DNA of 64,000 nucleotides, taken from an uncultured Erythrobacter sp. (GTDB lineage: Bacteria; Pseudomonadota; Alphaproteobacteria; Sphingomonadales; Sphingomonadaceae). Location of the stretch: contig CANMOQ010000002.1 in NCBI GenBank assembly GCA_947499505.1, positions 868,001-932,000 on the forward strand, in the 5' to 3' direction. The stretch's first letter is position 1. Each line of letters starts with the position of its first letter. The notes under the pieces were generated by a model, which had not been told where the DNA came from, made no database searches, and was given only the letters and a program-made list of their open reading frames with translations. Positions 42,209 to 51,066 of this stretch are shown here, piece by piece. Made by a program: the position numbers and the translations under genes.

Positions 42209-42331
42209 TCACGTAACCGAGCAAAGGCTGCTTCGATAGTCGGCGGTTACGATCTCGCGGTCGAGCTCGAGTTCGTTGATGAGCCAGATCGCTCGGATCG
42301 CACGCTTGGACGCAGTGCCGTAGAGCTTCAT
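42209..42331 (-). pseudogene. Truncated glutathione S-transferase gene
   Basis: The 40-residue frame starting at ATG 42331 encodes MKLYGTASKRAIRAIWLINE followed by LELDREIVTADYRSS, the first strand, helix and second strand of a GST thioredoxin-like domain, then loses similarity and stops. The rest of the N-terminal domain and the whole helical domain are absent. Its start overlaps the PhnB-like stop by one base, so it was once the last gene of the HxlR-controlled operon. Confidence 0.65.
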
Positions 42332-42804
42332 CAAGCCGGTTCCTTTGCCGCCGCCTCGATTGCAGCGATATCGATCTTGCGCATCTGCATCATCGCCTCC
42401 TGCACGCGTTTTCCTGCCTCTTTGTCCTCCTGGTTGATCAGGAGCGGAAGCATTTCGGGCACGATCTGCCAGGAGAGGCCGAAGCGATCGACCAGCCACC
42501 CGCACATACTTTCCTCCCCGCCATCGGCAAGCAGAGCGTACCAGAGCGCATCGGTCTCCGCCTGATCTTTGGTAAGCACACTGATCGATGCAGCCGGCGT
42601 GAGCTTGAAGTGCGGACCGGCTGTGAGGATCATCATCGGCGCGCCTGCGAGCGTGAACTCGACCACCATGGGATCGTCCGGCTCTCCGTGATCGAGCACG
42701 TTGTCGATGGCGCTCTCGGGGAGCAGCGAGACATAGAACTCAGCCGCCTCGCGGCCGCCTTTCTCGAACCATAAACAGGTGCGGACTTTCGACTTGAGTT
42801 CCAT
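42331..42804 (-). CDS. PhnB-like VOC family protein
   Basis: 157 aa, VOC superfamily, PhnB/3-demethylubiquinone-9 methyltransferase-like group. CLWFEKGGREAAEFYVSLLP (about 9-28), the central GDPMVVEFTLAGAPMMILTAG-type strand, and the terminal FGLSWQIVPEML (about 106-117) are typical. Family members of this group are mostly uncharacterised despite their name. It lies 18 bases after the SRPBCC gene in a four-gene minus-strand unit opposite an HxlR regulator. Confidence 0.85.
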   Translation of the reverse strand: MELKSKVRTCLWFEKGGREAAEFYVSLLPESAIDNVLDHGEPDDPMVVEFTLAGAPMMILTAGPHFKLTPAASISVLTKDQAETDALWYALLADGGEESMCGWLVDRFGLSWQIVPEMLPLLINQEDKEAGKRVQEAMMQMRKIDIAAIEAAAKEPA

Positions 42805-42822
42805 AATTTGTTCTCCTTCCGC

Positions 42823-43242
42823 TTATTCGGCCCCGCGAAGGACGAAATCCGCGTAGTTGTCGAGAATGGCTTGCCATCCCGCCTTCTGCATACCAGTGGG
42901 AGCAGCCGGATCGGCGTCGAACACGGTGCGCACGAGTGTGCCACCACCCGAGGGCTGGAAAGTGGTCGTAACCTGGCGTCCGTCTGTCAGCCGCAGAACC
43001 AAGCGTCTTTCGAGGTCGACCGCCTCGTAAACACCTTCGTAGTCGAAGCCTATCGAGCCGTCCTTGGCCTCCATTCGGGCGAAGTGACGACCACCCGGTC
43101 TCAGATCGACCTTAGCGGAAGGGCATTGCCAGTCGGGGCTGGCAAAATTCCATCCCGTAATTGCTTCAGCAGCGGTGAAGGCGTGCCATGCCTCCGACGC
43201 CGCAACATCAACATGTGTCTCGACTGTGATCTTACCAGTCAT
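42823..43242 (-). CDS. SRPBCC (AHSA1-like) domain protein
   Basis: 139 aa START/Bet v1-like ligand-binding protein. ITVETHVDVAASEAWHAFTA and WNFASPDWQCPSAKVDLRPGG mark the N-terminal half of the fold, and GWQAILDNYADFVLRG the C-terminal helix. AHSA1-type proteins bind hydrophobic small molecules or act as chaperone cofactors. ATG 43242 lies directly after the DUF1428 stop, so translation is coupled. No enzymatic residues can be named. Confidence 0.85.
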   Translation of the reverse strand: MTGKITVETHVDVAASEAWHAFTAAEAITGWNFASPDWQCPSAKVDLRPGGRHFARMEAKDGSIGFDYEGVYEAVDLERRLVLRLTDGRQVTTTFQPSGGGTLVRTVFDADPAAPTGMQKAGWQAILDNYADFVLRGAE

Positions 43243-43245
43243 CAA

Positions 43246-43590
43246 TCACGCTTCCAGAATCGCTTCGAAACCGCCGAAGATCATGCGGCTGCCGTCGAAT
43301 GGCATGTCGCGGGCCATATCGGGGTCCTCCATGATCTTTGGCCAGGCGGCATCGCGCGCCACCTTGTCGGGCCATTCGATGAACGACATGACGACGACCT
43401 CGTCATGCTTGCGCTGCACGGCAGTGTGCATCGAGTTGATCTTGCCTTCGGGGACATCATCGCCCCAGCACTCGGTGATGCCGGTCGCGCCATATTTGCG
43501 AAAGACATTCGCTGCCTGCTCGGCGTGAGCGATATAGGCTTCCTTGTTGGTGGCGGGCACGGCGGCCAGCACTCCGTCGAAATAGGTCAT
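43246..43590 (-). CDS. DUF1428 family protein
   Basis: 114 aa protein with the ferredoxin-like DUF1428 pattern: MTYFDGVLAAVPATNKEAYI, YGATGITECWGDDVPEGKIN, VVVMSFIEWPDKVARDAAW and MPFDGSRMIFGGFEAILEA. The family has no established biochemical function and commonly occurs beside SRPBCC and PhnB-like genes, as here. It is the first gene of the unit and divergent from the HxlR regulator. Confidence 0.88.
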   Translation of the reverse strand: MTYFDGVLAAVPATNKEAYIAHAEQAANVFRKYGATGITECWGDDVPEGKINSMHTAVQRKHDEVVVMSFIEWPDKVARDAAWPKIMEDPDMARDMPFDGSRMIFGGFEAILEA

Positions 43591-43626
43591 GATGGAGTCA
43601 CTCCTTTGGTTGTGAATCAGATTGTG

Positions 43627-43659
43627 AACTTAACAATTCAAAAAAACAACTAGTAAGTT
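43627..43659. promoter_or_regulatory. Inverted repeat in HxlR/DUF1428 divergent promoter
   Basis: AACTTA (43627-43632) and TAAGTT (43654-43659) form an inverted repeat with a 21-base spacer in the 73-base intergenic region, a reasonable position for an HxlR operator controlling both directions. Confidence 0.35.
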
Positions 43660-43684
43660 TTGAATGGCGCTCTATATCGGGCGA

Positions 43685-44350
43685 ATGGCACGCAAGAAGC
43701 CCTATGACGATGGCTGCGCGACCGCCCACGCGCTCGACCTGATCGGCGAGCGGTGGGCGCTGCTGATCGTGCGCGAGTTAGTTCCAGGCCCGAAGCGCTT
43801 TAGCGACATCAAGGCGGCGCTTCCTGGGATCAGCACCAACATCCTCACCACACGCCTTGCCGAGTTGGAGGCAGGACACATTCTCGTGCGGCGCCAATTG
43901 CCGCCTCCTGCTGCTTCGCAGGTTTACCAGCTCACCGAATGGGGCGCGGATCTGGAGCCTCTGATCAAGAGTATCGGGCGTTGGGCGGCGCGTTCGCCGT
44001 CGCTCGAACCAGGCAAGCCGATGAGCGCGGCCTCGGTGCTGTTGTCATTTCGAACGATGTTTTCGCCCGAACTGGTGAGCGATACAGACATGACGCTTTC
44101 GCTCGTATTTGATGGCGTCCCGCACTTCGCGCAGATCGAAAACGGCGAATTGACTGCCGAGGTAGGCGAGATTGCCTCGCCCGATGTGGCGCTCGAAGGC
44201 AACCCCAACCTTCTTGCCGGGATCGTCTATGGCGGGATGAGTATTCAGGAAGCCGAGCGAGCCGGCCTTTCGATCGTCGGTGACCGCGATCGGCTCGCTC
44301 GATTTGCGACCTTGTTCCCTCTGCCAGCCAAAGCCGAAGTGACGGTCTGA
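43685..44350 (+). CDS. HxlR family transcriptional regulator with C-terminal SCP2-like domain
   Basis: 221 aa. N-terminal winged helix (about 1-95: DDGCATAHALDLIGERWALL, FSDIKAALPGISTNILTTRL) of the MarR-like HxlR group; the C-terminal half (about 110-215) resembles an SCP2-type lipid-binding domain (VFDGVPHFAQIENGELTAEV). ATG 43685 fits the usual MARKK start; an in-frame ATG at 43664 adds seven residues. Divergent from the DUF1428-SRPBCC-PhnB-GST unit, which it presumably represses until a ligand or oxidant is sensed. Confidence 0.88.
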   Translation: MARKKPYDDGCATAHALDLIGERWALLIVRELVPGPKRFSDIKAALPGISTNILTTRLAELEAGHILVRRQLPPPAASQVYQLTEWGADLEPLIKSIGRWAARSPSLEPGKPMSAASVLLSFRTMFSPELVSDTDMTLSLVFDGVPHFAQIENGELTAEVGEIASPDVALEGNPNLLAGIVYGGMSIQEAERAGLSIVGDRDRLARFATLFPLPAKAEVTV

Positions 44351-44719
44351 CTTTGGCCAGCATGGCGTCTTTCACATGATCCCAATCGCATGCCCCTAGT
44401 ATGCCATCGGCTGCCGCGATCCAACATTGGTCAGAGCGCCCACGGTTCGACTCGCTGCAGAGACCGAGATTGGGTCGTAAGTGGCCTGTCCACTTTAGTG
44501 TTCGCATGTGCGCAAAGCTGCCATTCAGCTTGCGACCCAATTTCGGACGTCCCTTATTCTCTTCATATATAACACAATCGATTGGCTTGCGACCTGTGCG
44601 GCGCAGAAAATTCGAGCTGCCAACCCTGATCTGCGCGAAAACCAGCCTCCACAATTTTCCTTAACTTTCCAGGGTTACACCGATGGTTAGATGACTGGTC
44701 AAGGTGGGGGAGCCAAAGG
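44351..44719. other. Intergenic region with REP-like hairpin element
   Basis: No gene is supported. ATTGGGTCGTAAG (44469-44481) and CTTGCGACCCAAT (44529-44541) pair at 12 of 13 positions and flank AAAGCTGCCATTCAGCT (44514-44530), followed by TTCGGACGT. Pieces of the same element recur at about 42117, 46660, 48888 and 55438-55499, so this looks like the most complete local copy of a dispersed repeat. Confidence 0.55.
44469..44550 (+). repeat. REP-like dispersed repeat, copy B (most complete)
   Basis: An 82-base element with imperfect terminal inverted repeats built around GCGACCCAATTTCGGACGT and AAAGCTGCCATTCAGCT. Partial copies lie in four other intergenic regions between 42 and 56 kb and none inside a gene. 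Confidence 0.55.
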
Positions 44720-46492
44720 TTGACTAGGTTCAAAACTATACTGGGAGTTGCATTGTTCTTTGGAACACTGTCGTTCTGTGCCGCGTTAAATATTCCTCAA
44801 GGGCTGTTCGAAGGCGAGATGACACGCTCTGTGTCAGTGCTCGATTGGCTCGTCCATACGGTTGCAACTGATAACTTCGGCCAGATTGGCGGAGCGGTGT
44901 TCTACGGCGTGCTGGGCTTGTTCGCTGTCGCATTCACTTTGGTAGCGACGAGCAAACCGAAATCCGTCAAAACGGAGACGAAGATCGAGAGAAGGGATCG
45001 CAGTAGCAAGGAGCAGTCCATTCCTAACGGAGCGAGTTCGGCCCCGGATAAAGAGCGGTCGCGTCGTCGAAACTTGGTTGCCGCTACCATCATCGCGAAC
45101 GAAGCTATCAAGCCAGCACGGGACAAGAGCGCAAGTGTAGAAACCGGCGGATCGAGCCACTCGGATGCCGCATCGGTCAATCCGGCTGAAAGCACAGAGC
45201 TTGATGAGCTAACGAAGGTAAGCAATCTCTATTCGGAAGCCCTGAACTCCGGTCTTATACCAAGTTTGGCAGCCGACCCAGCAGAGCAACCTTTACCCGC
45301 ATGGGGCCTCATTCTTGCCTCTCCGTGGGAGGATGTCTCCGGCCACACTTCATGGCTCGGCGGAATTCCTTGCGCACCGGATGGCTTCGAATGGCCCCGT
45401 GACCCGAGCAACAACAAACCCATGCACTTTTATGCGCAGATTGATCTTTCTGAACTAGAAGCAGAGAGCGAAACAGGTGCCGGTGCGCCGGGCCTGCCGA
45501 AAGAGGGCGCATTGCTAGTGTTCATTGGCTTGGAAAGCGCTGTGCGCGTTATCTCGGCGGATGACATGAAGAGCGCCAATGTCCTTGTTCCGCCGGATGA
45601 TCTGCCCACGCTAGAAGAATACGGTTATTGGACCGAAGCCAAGACTTTTCCCGCATGGCCAATCACACCGCGCGCGTTCCTTGATCATCCTTATGACGAA
45701 GATGCGTATTGGGAAGAATTTGATGGAGAACTCATCCCTGAGGCCTTTCGCCAAGGTTCGAAGGAACCGGCCGATTGGATCAACAATTGGGGCATGGCTG
45801 CATTCGAAGCGGAACAGGTGATCAAGGGCTTACGCTTTCCGGTCGAAGACGCGCATCGGCGGTTCGAAGCGGAGTTGCAGAAGATTACCGCGCAGGATGA
45901 AGCTGCAAAAGACGACGATGGCGCGGAGACTGATCAGGTCAGTGCCGAAGACCGAGCTCTGGAGGCGATCGGTGCCTATGCTGCCAAGTTTCTGACTGAC
46001 GGGCCGACAATGGTTCAGGAATTAAAAGATTGGAAGGAACGGGCGGAAGGCGAGGATCCACTTCAACCTATCGATGCGGAACTCTTAGACAGGCTTTTTC
46101 AGAGGCGTTTGGCGTTTTGCGAGAACCTAAACGAGACCGGACCTGTTTTGTATCTTAAGGGGCGTGAGTACGATGTGTGGCAGCAGATTTGGTTCGGATA
46201 TCGAAGCGATGACCCCATGGTATCCTTACGCGACATGCCCGAAGCCTTTCAGGGCTTTATGGAACAGCGTATCACTGGTTGGCGCAAGCATCGCCTGTTC
46301 GGCATCGAACCTCCATTCTCTAACAATACGGATGATCTTAGGGGCAAAGCATGCCTGATCAGCATTAATGCTGATCCCTTACTCTACACTCAAACCGAAC
46401 ATGAATACGGAATATCGGTCTGGATACCGGTTGAAGATATGAAAGCCGGGAATTTTGACAACACTCAGGTCGTCCGCCACTGCGCTGTTTGA
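44720..46492 (+). CDS. DUF1963 domain protein with N-terminal membrane segments
   Basis: 590 aa. Two hydrophobic N-terminal segments (about 7-25 ILGVALFFGTLSFCAAL and 58-80 GAVFYGVLGLFAVAFTLVA) anchor the protein; a charged linker (about 85-165) follows; the remainder is a DUF1963/YwqG-like domain (SPWEDVSGHTSWLGGIPCAP, DGFEWPRDPSNNKPMHFYAQ, GALLVFIGL) with a long acidic helical insertion around 330-440. YwqG-type proteins have no proven function. It begins with TTG, shortly after GGGGGAG. It is a single gene with no operon partners. Confidence 0.75.
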   Translation: MTRFKTILGVALFFGTLSFCAALNIPQGLFEGEMTRSVSVLDWLVHTVATDNFGQIGGAVFYGVLGLFAVAFTLVATSKPKSVKTETKIERRDRSSKEQSIPNGASSAPDKERSRRRNLVAATIIANEAIKPARDKSASVETGGSSHSDAASVNPAESTELDELTKVSNLYSEALNSGLIPSLAADPAEQPLPAWGLILASPWEDVSGHTSWLGGIPCAPDGFEWPRDPSNNKPMHFYAQIDLSELEAESETGAGAPGLPKEGALLVFIGLESAVRVISADDMKSANVLVPPDDLPTLEEYGYWTEAKTFPAWPITPRAFLDHPYDEDAYWEEFDGELIPEAFRQGSKEPADWINNWGMAAFEAEQVIKGLRFPVEDAHRRFEAELQKITAQDEAAKDDDGAETDQVSAEDRALEAIGAYAAKFLTDGPTMVQELKDWKERAEGEDPLQPIDAELLDRLFQRRLAFCENLNETGPVLYLKGREYDVWQQIWFGYRSDDPMVSLRDMPEAFQGFMEQRITGWRKHRLFGIEPPFSNNTDDLRGKACLISINADPLLYTQTEHEYGISVWIPVEDMKAGNFDNTQVVRHCAV

Positions 46493-46659
46493 TCATATCT
46501 GTGAGATTGACATTGGCAGTTTCTGACTTCCGCTCCCACCCCCATCTCAGACGTTTGGGTGAGAGTTTTTCGGCGTTGAGACCTGCCGTCTTCCGGTTAG
46601 CAACTTAGCGGCAATTTTTGGGCCGTTTGCAGACTGTCTGGTTCTAGCTGATCAGCATT

Positions 46660-46689
46660 GAAAGCAGCCGTTCCACTTACGACCCAAAT
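46660..46689 (+). repeat. Dispersed intergenic repeat, copy C
   Basis: GAAAGCAGCCGTTCCACTT then ACGACCCAAAT is a diverged copy of the 44514-44541 element, located just after the 3' end of the alpha-amylase gene. Confidence 0.45.
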
Positions 46690-46720
46690 CCTGACTAATG
46701 CATAACCGGCCGAAGAGTGG

Positions 46721-48442
46721 TTACCTCACCAGCTCGAGAAGCGCGATCTTGCGCTCTGTGGGAAACGCTAATGCGCCATTGGTCACAACCATCTCGTCCC
46801 CGTGATAGGCGTCTCTTACCCGTTCACCGTCTGCGAACACTCCGTAGGTGTTGATCGAGCCGAATGCCTCATCAGCAAGGCCAACCAGCACCTTGTCTTG
46901 GGCACTCGGTTCATTAATCACTCGGGAAAAGACATAGGGTGACCAGGCATGCTCCTCGTGACGGCCAGCGCCCACCGCAAAATGGTTCTTCCTGAAGTTT
47001 GCAAGCCTTTGCCAGTGCAGCAGGCTCGCCTGCCCTGCCTCGGTCTCCAGAACTTCCCAGTTCATAAAGGAGCGGAGGGTTGCATCGCCAGTCGTGCCTT
47101 CGACCACTAGGCTTCGATCGAGCTCATCGCCGTAATAGATTTGGACACCACCGGGCGCGAGCAACAGCTTGATCGCATTTTCGTAGCCGTTCTCACGCAG
47201 AGGATCGAGCGGCGACTGATCATCATGCGAGGCAATGTAATTTAGCACACCGACACCATCAAAAGTGCTGTCCATCTGGTCGGAGTAGAACTGGAACAGA
47301 TCAGGTGCTGGTAGCCGGGCGTGGGTCGCAAAACCCATATTGATCAGGGCATCGAAGCCAAAGTCGTAGAAGTCCACTTCGATATCGCCGAAGTCGTAGG
47401 CCCTTGTTCCGGCGACCGCATTCTGGAAGCCGTTGATCCCGAAATTGTAAACCTCGCCCATCATGTAGAAATCGCGATCGTCGAGCACCTTATCCGGATT
47501 GGCCGCTTTCCAATCCGCAAAGGCTATCTCTGCCTCAGACTTCAAAATGGCCCACACGTCTGGATCGACGTGTTTGGCCGTATCGATCCGGAAGCCGTCC
47601 ACACCGTATTCTCGCACCCAGTCGGTCTGCCATTTGATAAGGTAGTATTTGGGCGCACGCGGAAATCCGGTCCGCTCGAAGAAGGCATCTAGTTCAGCCA
47701 TCTCCGTTTCTAGCCGCCCTTCTGACTGCCACTTCTCGATTAGGTGAGGGGGCAGCGCTACGGGCTCTTCAGACTCGGTTCTGATATCCTGCAGTGCAGG
47801 CACGATTTGGCACGTTGCAACCCCGGCAAAGCTTGCCCAGTCGCAGTCCGGCCCCTCGCGGACCCAGTCATTTGGCCAACGCGGATCGGTTGCGTTGATG
47901 GGCGGCCCTGCATGATTGACGATAACATCGACCAGAATGCGGATGCCTTGCTCATGGGCCAGTTCAACCATGCGAGCGAATTCAGCTTCGGTGCCGAAAG
48001 CTTCATCCACGCCAGTCCAGTCGCGCGGCCAATAGCCATGAAACGGATAGGACCGGCCATATTCCTCAAACGGCCGGTGAATTTGCTCGATTACTGGCGT
48101 GTGCCAGATGGCAGTGACGCCGAGGTCGGCAAAGTATCCCTCTTCCAATTTCTGGATTATGCCCGCCAGATCACCGCCCATGAAGGAGCGCAGCTTGTCG
48201 CCATCTGGTTGGCGTCCATAAGCGTTGTCGTTTGATGGATCACCATTGGCGAAGCGGTCAGTCAGCAGGAAGTAGACGGTCGCGTTGCGCCAGAACGGAT
48301 CGACGGTGTGGCTTGATGTTTGCGGTTGGACTTCAGAAACAGTCCGCTCTTCCGACGGAGCAGGAGTATTGGCTCCGACCGCGTATGAGGCATTTACCAG
48401 CGCCGCTGACAGCATCAGCGCGGCTACGTTCCGTTTGTTCAT
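46721..48442 (-). CDS. Secreted alpha-amylase family glycosidase (GH13)
   Basis: 573 aa GH13 enzyme acting on alpha-1,4-glucans or maltodextrins. Sec signal peptide of about 24 residues (MNKRNVAALMLSAALVNASY). Conserved regions: DVIVNH (region I), GFRIDTAKHV with the catalytic Asp (II), GEVYNFG with the acid/base Glu (III) and FNYIASHDDQ-type NYIASHDDQSP with the third Asp (IV). ATG 48442 is chosen because GAGAGG lies 9 bases upstream. It stands alone between two repeat-bearing spacers, not part of a maltose operon. Exact specificity (amylase, cyclomaltodextrinase or similar) cannot be told. Confidence 0.92.
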   Translation of the reverse strand: MNKRNVAALMLSAALVNASYAVGANTPAPSEERTVSEVQPQTSSHTVDPFWRNATVYFLLTDRFANGDPSNDNAYGRQPDGDKLRSFMGGDLAGIIQKLEEGYFADLGVTAIWHTPVIEQIHRPFEEYGRSYPFHGYWPRDWTGVDEAFGTEAEFARMVELAHEQGIRILVDVIVNHAGPPINATDPRWPNDWVREGPDCDWASFAGVATCQIVPALQDIRTESEEPVALPPHLIEKWQSEGRLETEMAELDAFFERTGFPRAPKYYLIKWQTDWVREYGVDGFRIDTAKHVDPDVWAILKSEAEIAFADWKAANPDKVLDDRDFYMMGEVYNFGINGFQNAVAGTRAYDFGDIEVDFYDFGFDALINMGFATHARLPAPDLFQFYSDQMDSTFDGVGVLNYIASHDDQSPLDPLRENGYENAIKLLLAPGGVQIYYGDELDRSLVVEGTTGDATLRSFMNWEVLETEAGQASLLHWQRLANFRKNHFAVGAGRHEEHAWSPYVFSRVINEPSAQDKVLVGLADEAFGSINTYGVFADGERVRDAYHGDEMVVTNGALAFPTERKIALLELVR

Positions 48443-49038
48443 CGCGGACATCCTCTCTTCGAATAGAGGTAGCAACACCAATGGCCGTAGTCACTGCAAA
48501 AAGATGCAAAAATACTGGGCGAATGATGGAATACCTTTTAATCTCAAGATGTTGATCTATCATAATTTTGAAAAAGGTGGTGCACCTGCTCGCCCAACGC
48601 TCAAATCTGCACGCCAGCGAGGCGATTTTGGATCGTGTCGATCTTCGCTGCGATCAATCAAACGGCCAGTTGCCATCTATTGTTCTTCGCCAGCATTGCG
48701 GGCAACCGATGAGCACTGCTCCCGGATCGCATTTGGGCGCAATCTGTAGGTAGAAAGCCGTTCACTTTTCAATTGGCCGCGGAGTCTGCTTCCACCTCCA
48801 GGAGCTGACTAACTTCTCGGAGCCTTTACCGCCGAAGAGCGGTCTGTCGGCTTAGTCAGGTCATCACCCAAAAGCCGACCGGCTGGTCACGACCCTAATT
48901 TCGGTCGTAGCCGCAAATTCAAACCGCTCCTGAAACCGGACGTTAAAAAGCATTGAAACTCGGTCGACTACAAGATTGCCTACCTGCGAGCATCCTTCTG
49001 GCCGGTCGCGTGCGCTGGCAATATTTACAAGCGGCGAA
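48443..49038. other. Intergenic region, no gene seen
   Basis: About 600 bases without a convincing gene on either strand. It contains a copy of the dispersed repeat (CACGACCCTAATTTCGGTCG, 48888-48907) followed by the related words CCGCTCCTGAAACCGGACGTT. Confidence 0.5.
48888..48908 (+). repeat. Dispersed intergenic repeat, copy D
   Basis: CACGACCCTAATTTCGGTCG matches GCGACCCAATTTCGGACGT of copy B with one inserted base and one further mismatch, and is itself partly palindromic (ACGACC/GGTCGT). Confidence 0.45.
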
Positions 49039-49956
49039 TTATTTCGCGTTAGCGATTTCGACATCCCAGTACGGCTCTGACCCGAACGTCTCGCTTAAGA
49101 AGTCGATGAGCGCGCCGACCCGCTGCGGAATGCCAACGCGCTTGATATAGGCGATCTGGAGGGGATCGGCCTCGACATCGGCGCCGATATCGACTTGGCG
49201 CAGCCGACCGGAAACGATGCTGTCAGCCACGATGAAACTTGGCAGGAGAGCGACGCCGAGCCCGGCTTCCGCCGCATCGCACATGACGTCGCCGTTGTTG
49301 ACCCGCAGTGTCGCCTTTGGCTTCACCACCACGGGTTTGCCCTCCACCGAGAACTGCCAGTCGTCCCCGCCACGCAGGGTATAGAGGATGGCAGCGTGTT
49401 CCCGCAGGTCGTCGAGCGTTTGCGGAGTCCCGTGTGTATCGAGATAGTCCGGACTCGCGACCAGCAAGCGCCGGCTCGGAGCAAGGAATTTTGCGATCAG
49501 TCGCCGATCCGCGATACGGCCGATCCGGATAACCGCGTCGAATCCGTCCGCCGTCGGATCGACGAAGCGGTCGTCGAGTTCGAGCGTGATCTCAACCTTG
49601 GGGTGCTCTTGCATGAAGCGGTAGAGTGCCGGACCAAGATGCAGCATGCCGAAACTGATCGCCGCGGAGATACGCAACGGTCCCGCCAACCCTCCACGGC
49701 GCTCAGCAAGTTCGGTCCGTGCGTCCTCAACCTCGCCGAGAATGCTTCGTGCACGCTTGAGAAAGGTCGTCCCGTCCTCGGTCAGCGTCAGCTTGCGCGT
49801 CGTGCGCTGCATCAATGCGATACCGAGTTCCTCCTCAAGCCTTGAGAGCCGCTCGCTCACGACGGAGGTCGACATATCGAGGCGCCGCGCCGCCGCGCTG
49901 ATCGAGCCGGCTTCGGCAATGGCGACGAACGCCTGGACACCTTCGAGCTTCATCAT
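49039..49956 (-). CDS. LysR family transcriptional regulator
   Basis: 305 aa LysR-type regulator: winged HTH (about 3-62, KLEGVQAFVAIAEAGSISAA, SERLSRLEEELGIALMQRTT) and a periplasmic-binding-like effector domain (about 90-300) of the subgroup close to DsdC/PgrR-like repressors. ATG 49956 or the next ATG 49953 is the start; the frame is open further upstream without similarity. It is divergent from the hydroquinone reductase operon, with an inverted repeat TTCGGATT/AATCCGAA in between. Quinones or electrophiles are plausible effectors. Confidence 0.92.
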   Translation of the reverse strand: MMKLEGVQAFVAIAEAGSISAAARRLDMSTSVVSERLSRLEEELGIALMQRTTRKLTLTEDGTTFLKRARSILGEVEDARTELAERRGGLAGPLRISAAISFGMLHLGPALYRFMQEHPKVEITLELDDRFVDPTADGFDAVIRIGRIADRRLIAKFLAPSRRLLVASPDYLDTHGTPQTLDDLREHAAILYTLRGGDDWQFSVEGKPVVVKPKATLRVNNGDVMCDAAEAGLGVALLPSFIVADSIVSGRLRQVDIGADVEADPLQIAYIKRVGIPQRVGALIDFLSETFGSEPYWDVEIANAK

Positions 49957-50001
49957 TCGGATTTCCGTAAGACTGAATCGTATTCCACCCTCTAATCCGA
50001 A
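49956..50001. promoter_or_regulatory. Inverted repeat between LysR gene and detoxification operon
   Basis: TTCGGATT (49956-49963) and AATCCGAA (49994-50001) form a perfect eight-base inverted repeat 30 bases apart. The left arm reaches the LysR start codon and the right arm lies 44 bases before the operon start, a suitable place for LysR binding. Confidence 0.45.
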
Positions 50002-50044
50002 AGGCCAGCTCCCGCTATCTCTTTCCCAACGAAGGAGATGAATT

Positions 50045-51064
50045 GTGGGATTACTTGTAGACGGAACTTGGCATGACCAGTGGTACGATACCAAGGCGAG
50101 CGATGGGCGGTTCGTGCGCAAGGACAGCGCATTCCGCAACTGGGTGACGCCCGACGGCGGCGCAGGCCCCACCGGCACCGAGGGCTTCACCGCTGAATCC
50201 GGCCGCTACCACCTCTATGTTTCGCTTGCCTGCCCGTGGGCGCACCGCACGCTCATCATGCGCTCGCTCAAGGGACTCGACGAACATATTAGCCTGTCGG
50301 TGGTCCACTGGCTGATGCTGGAGAATGGCTGGACCTTCGAAGACGCCCCCGGGGTCATCCCCGATCCAATCCACGGCGCGCGCTACATGCACGAAGTCTA
50401 CACCGCCGCCAACGCAACCTACACCGGGCGTGTCACAGTGCCAGTCCTGTGGGACAAGCAGCGCGGAACGATCGCGAGCAACGAATCCTCCGAAATTATG
50501 CGGATGCTCAATTCCGCTTTTGACGGCGTCGGCGCGAAAGCGGGCGACTATTTCCCCGAAGAACTGCGCGACGAGATCGAAACGAGCAATACGCGCATCT
50601 ACGATACGCTGAACAACGGCGTCTACAAGGCAGGCTTTGCAACCACGCAGGTGGCTTACGACGAGGCCGTCGCGTCGCTGTTCGATACGCTCGACTGGCT
50701 GGAAGAGCGGCTGACCGACCGGCGTTACCTGACAGGTGACCGCCTGACCGAAGCCGACATCCGTCTCTGGACCACGCTGGTGCGATTCGATCCGGTCTAT
50801 TACGGTCACTTCAAGTGCAATCTGCGCCGCATCGCCGACTACCCGGCGCTGTGGGCCTACGCGCGCGATCTCTACCAGACGCCCGGCTTCGGCAGTACCA
50901 CCGACTTCGCACACGCCAAGCAGCATTATTACGAAAGTCATGCCAGCATCAATCCGTCGGGCGTCGTGCCCGCCGGACCGCTCATCGACTGGGACGCGCC
51001 GCATGGACGCGAGCGCCTAGCCGATAGCGCATCCTCCACCCCCATTACGCAATCAAGGATCTGA
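50045..51064 (+). CDS. yqjG: Glutathionyl-hydroquinone reductase (omega-class GST-like)
   Basis: 339 aa Xi-class GST that reduces glutathionyl-hydroquinones to hydroquinones in the cytoplasm. The catalytic Cys63 lies in SLACPWAHRT, with FRNWVTPDG upstream, RVTVPVLWDK and SNESSEIMRML in the thioredoxin-like domain, and GVYKAGFATTQVAYDEAV then FDPVYYGHFKCNLRRIADYP in the helical domain. GTG start with AAGGAGATG upstream. First gene of a seven-kilobase plus-strand unit, divergent from the LysR regulator. Confidence 0.92.
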   Translation: MGLLVDGTWHDQWYDTKASDGRFVRKDSAFRNWVTPDGGAGPTGTEGFTAESGRYHLYVSLACPWAHRTLIMRSLKGLDEHISLSVVHWLMLENGWTFEDAPGVIPDPIHGARYMHEVYTAANATYTGRVTVPVLWDKQRGTIASNESSEIMRMLNSAFDGVGAKAGDYFPEELRDEIETSNTRIYDTLNNGVYKAGFATTQVAYDEAVASLFDTLDWLEERLTDRRYLTGDRLTEADIRLWTTLVRFDPVYYGHFKCNLRRIADYPALWAYARDLYQTPGFGSTTDFAHAKQHYYESHASINPSGVVPAGPLIDWDAPHGRERLADSASSTPITQSRI

Positions 51065-51066
51065 CC

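Noticed and set aside
44561..44573. CTTCATATATAAC as a further copy of the IclR operator motif
   Set aside because: It lies 15 kb outside the sugar island before an unrelated DUF1963 gene; an AT-rich word of this size can occur by chance.
50051..51004. Open frame of 317 codons on the minus strand
   Set aside because: Antisense to the glutathionyl-hydroquinone reductase, whose motifs and length are certain.
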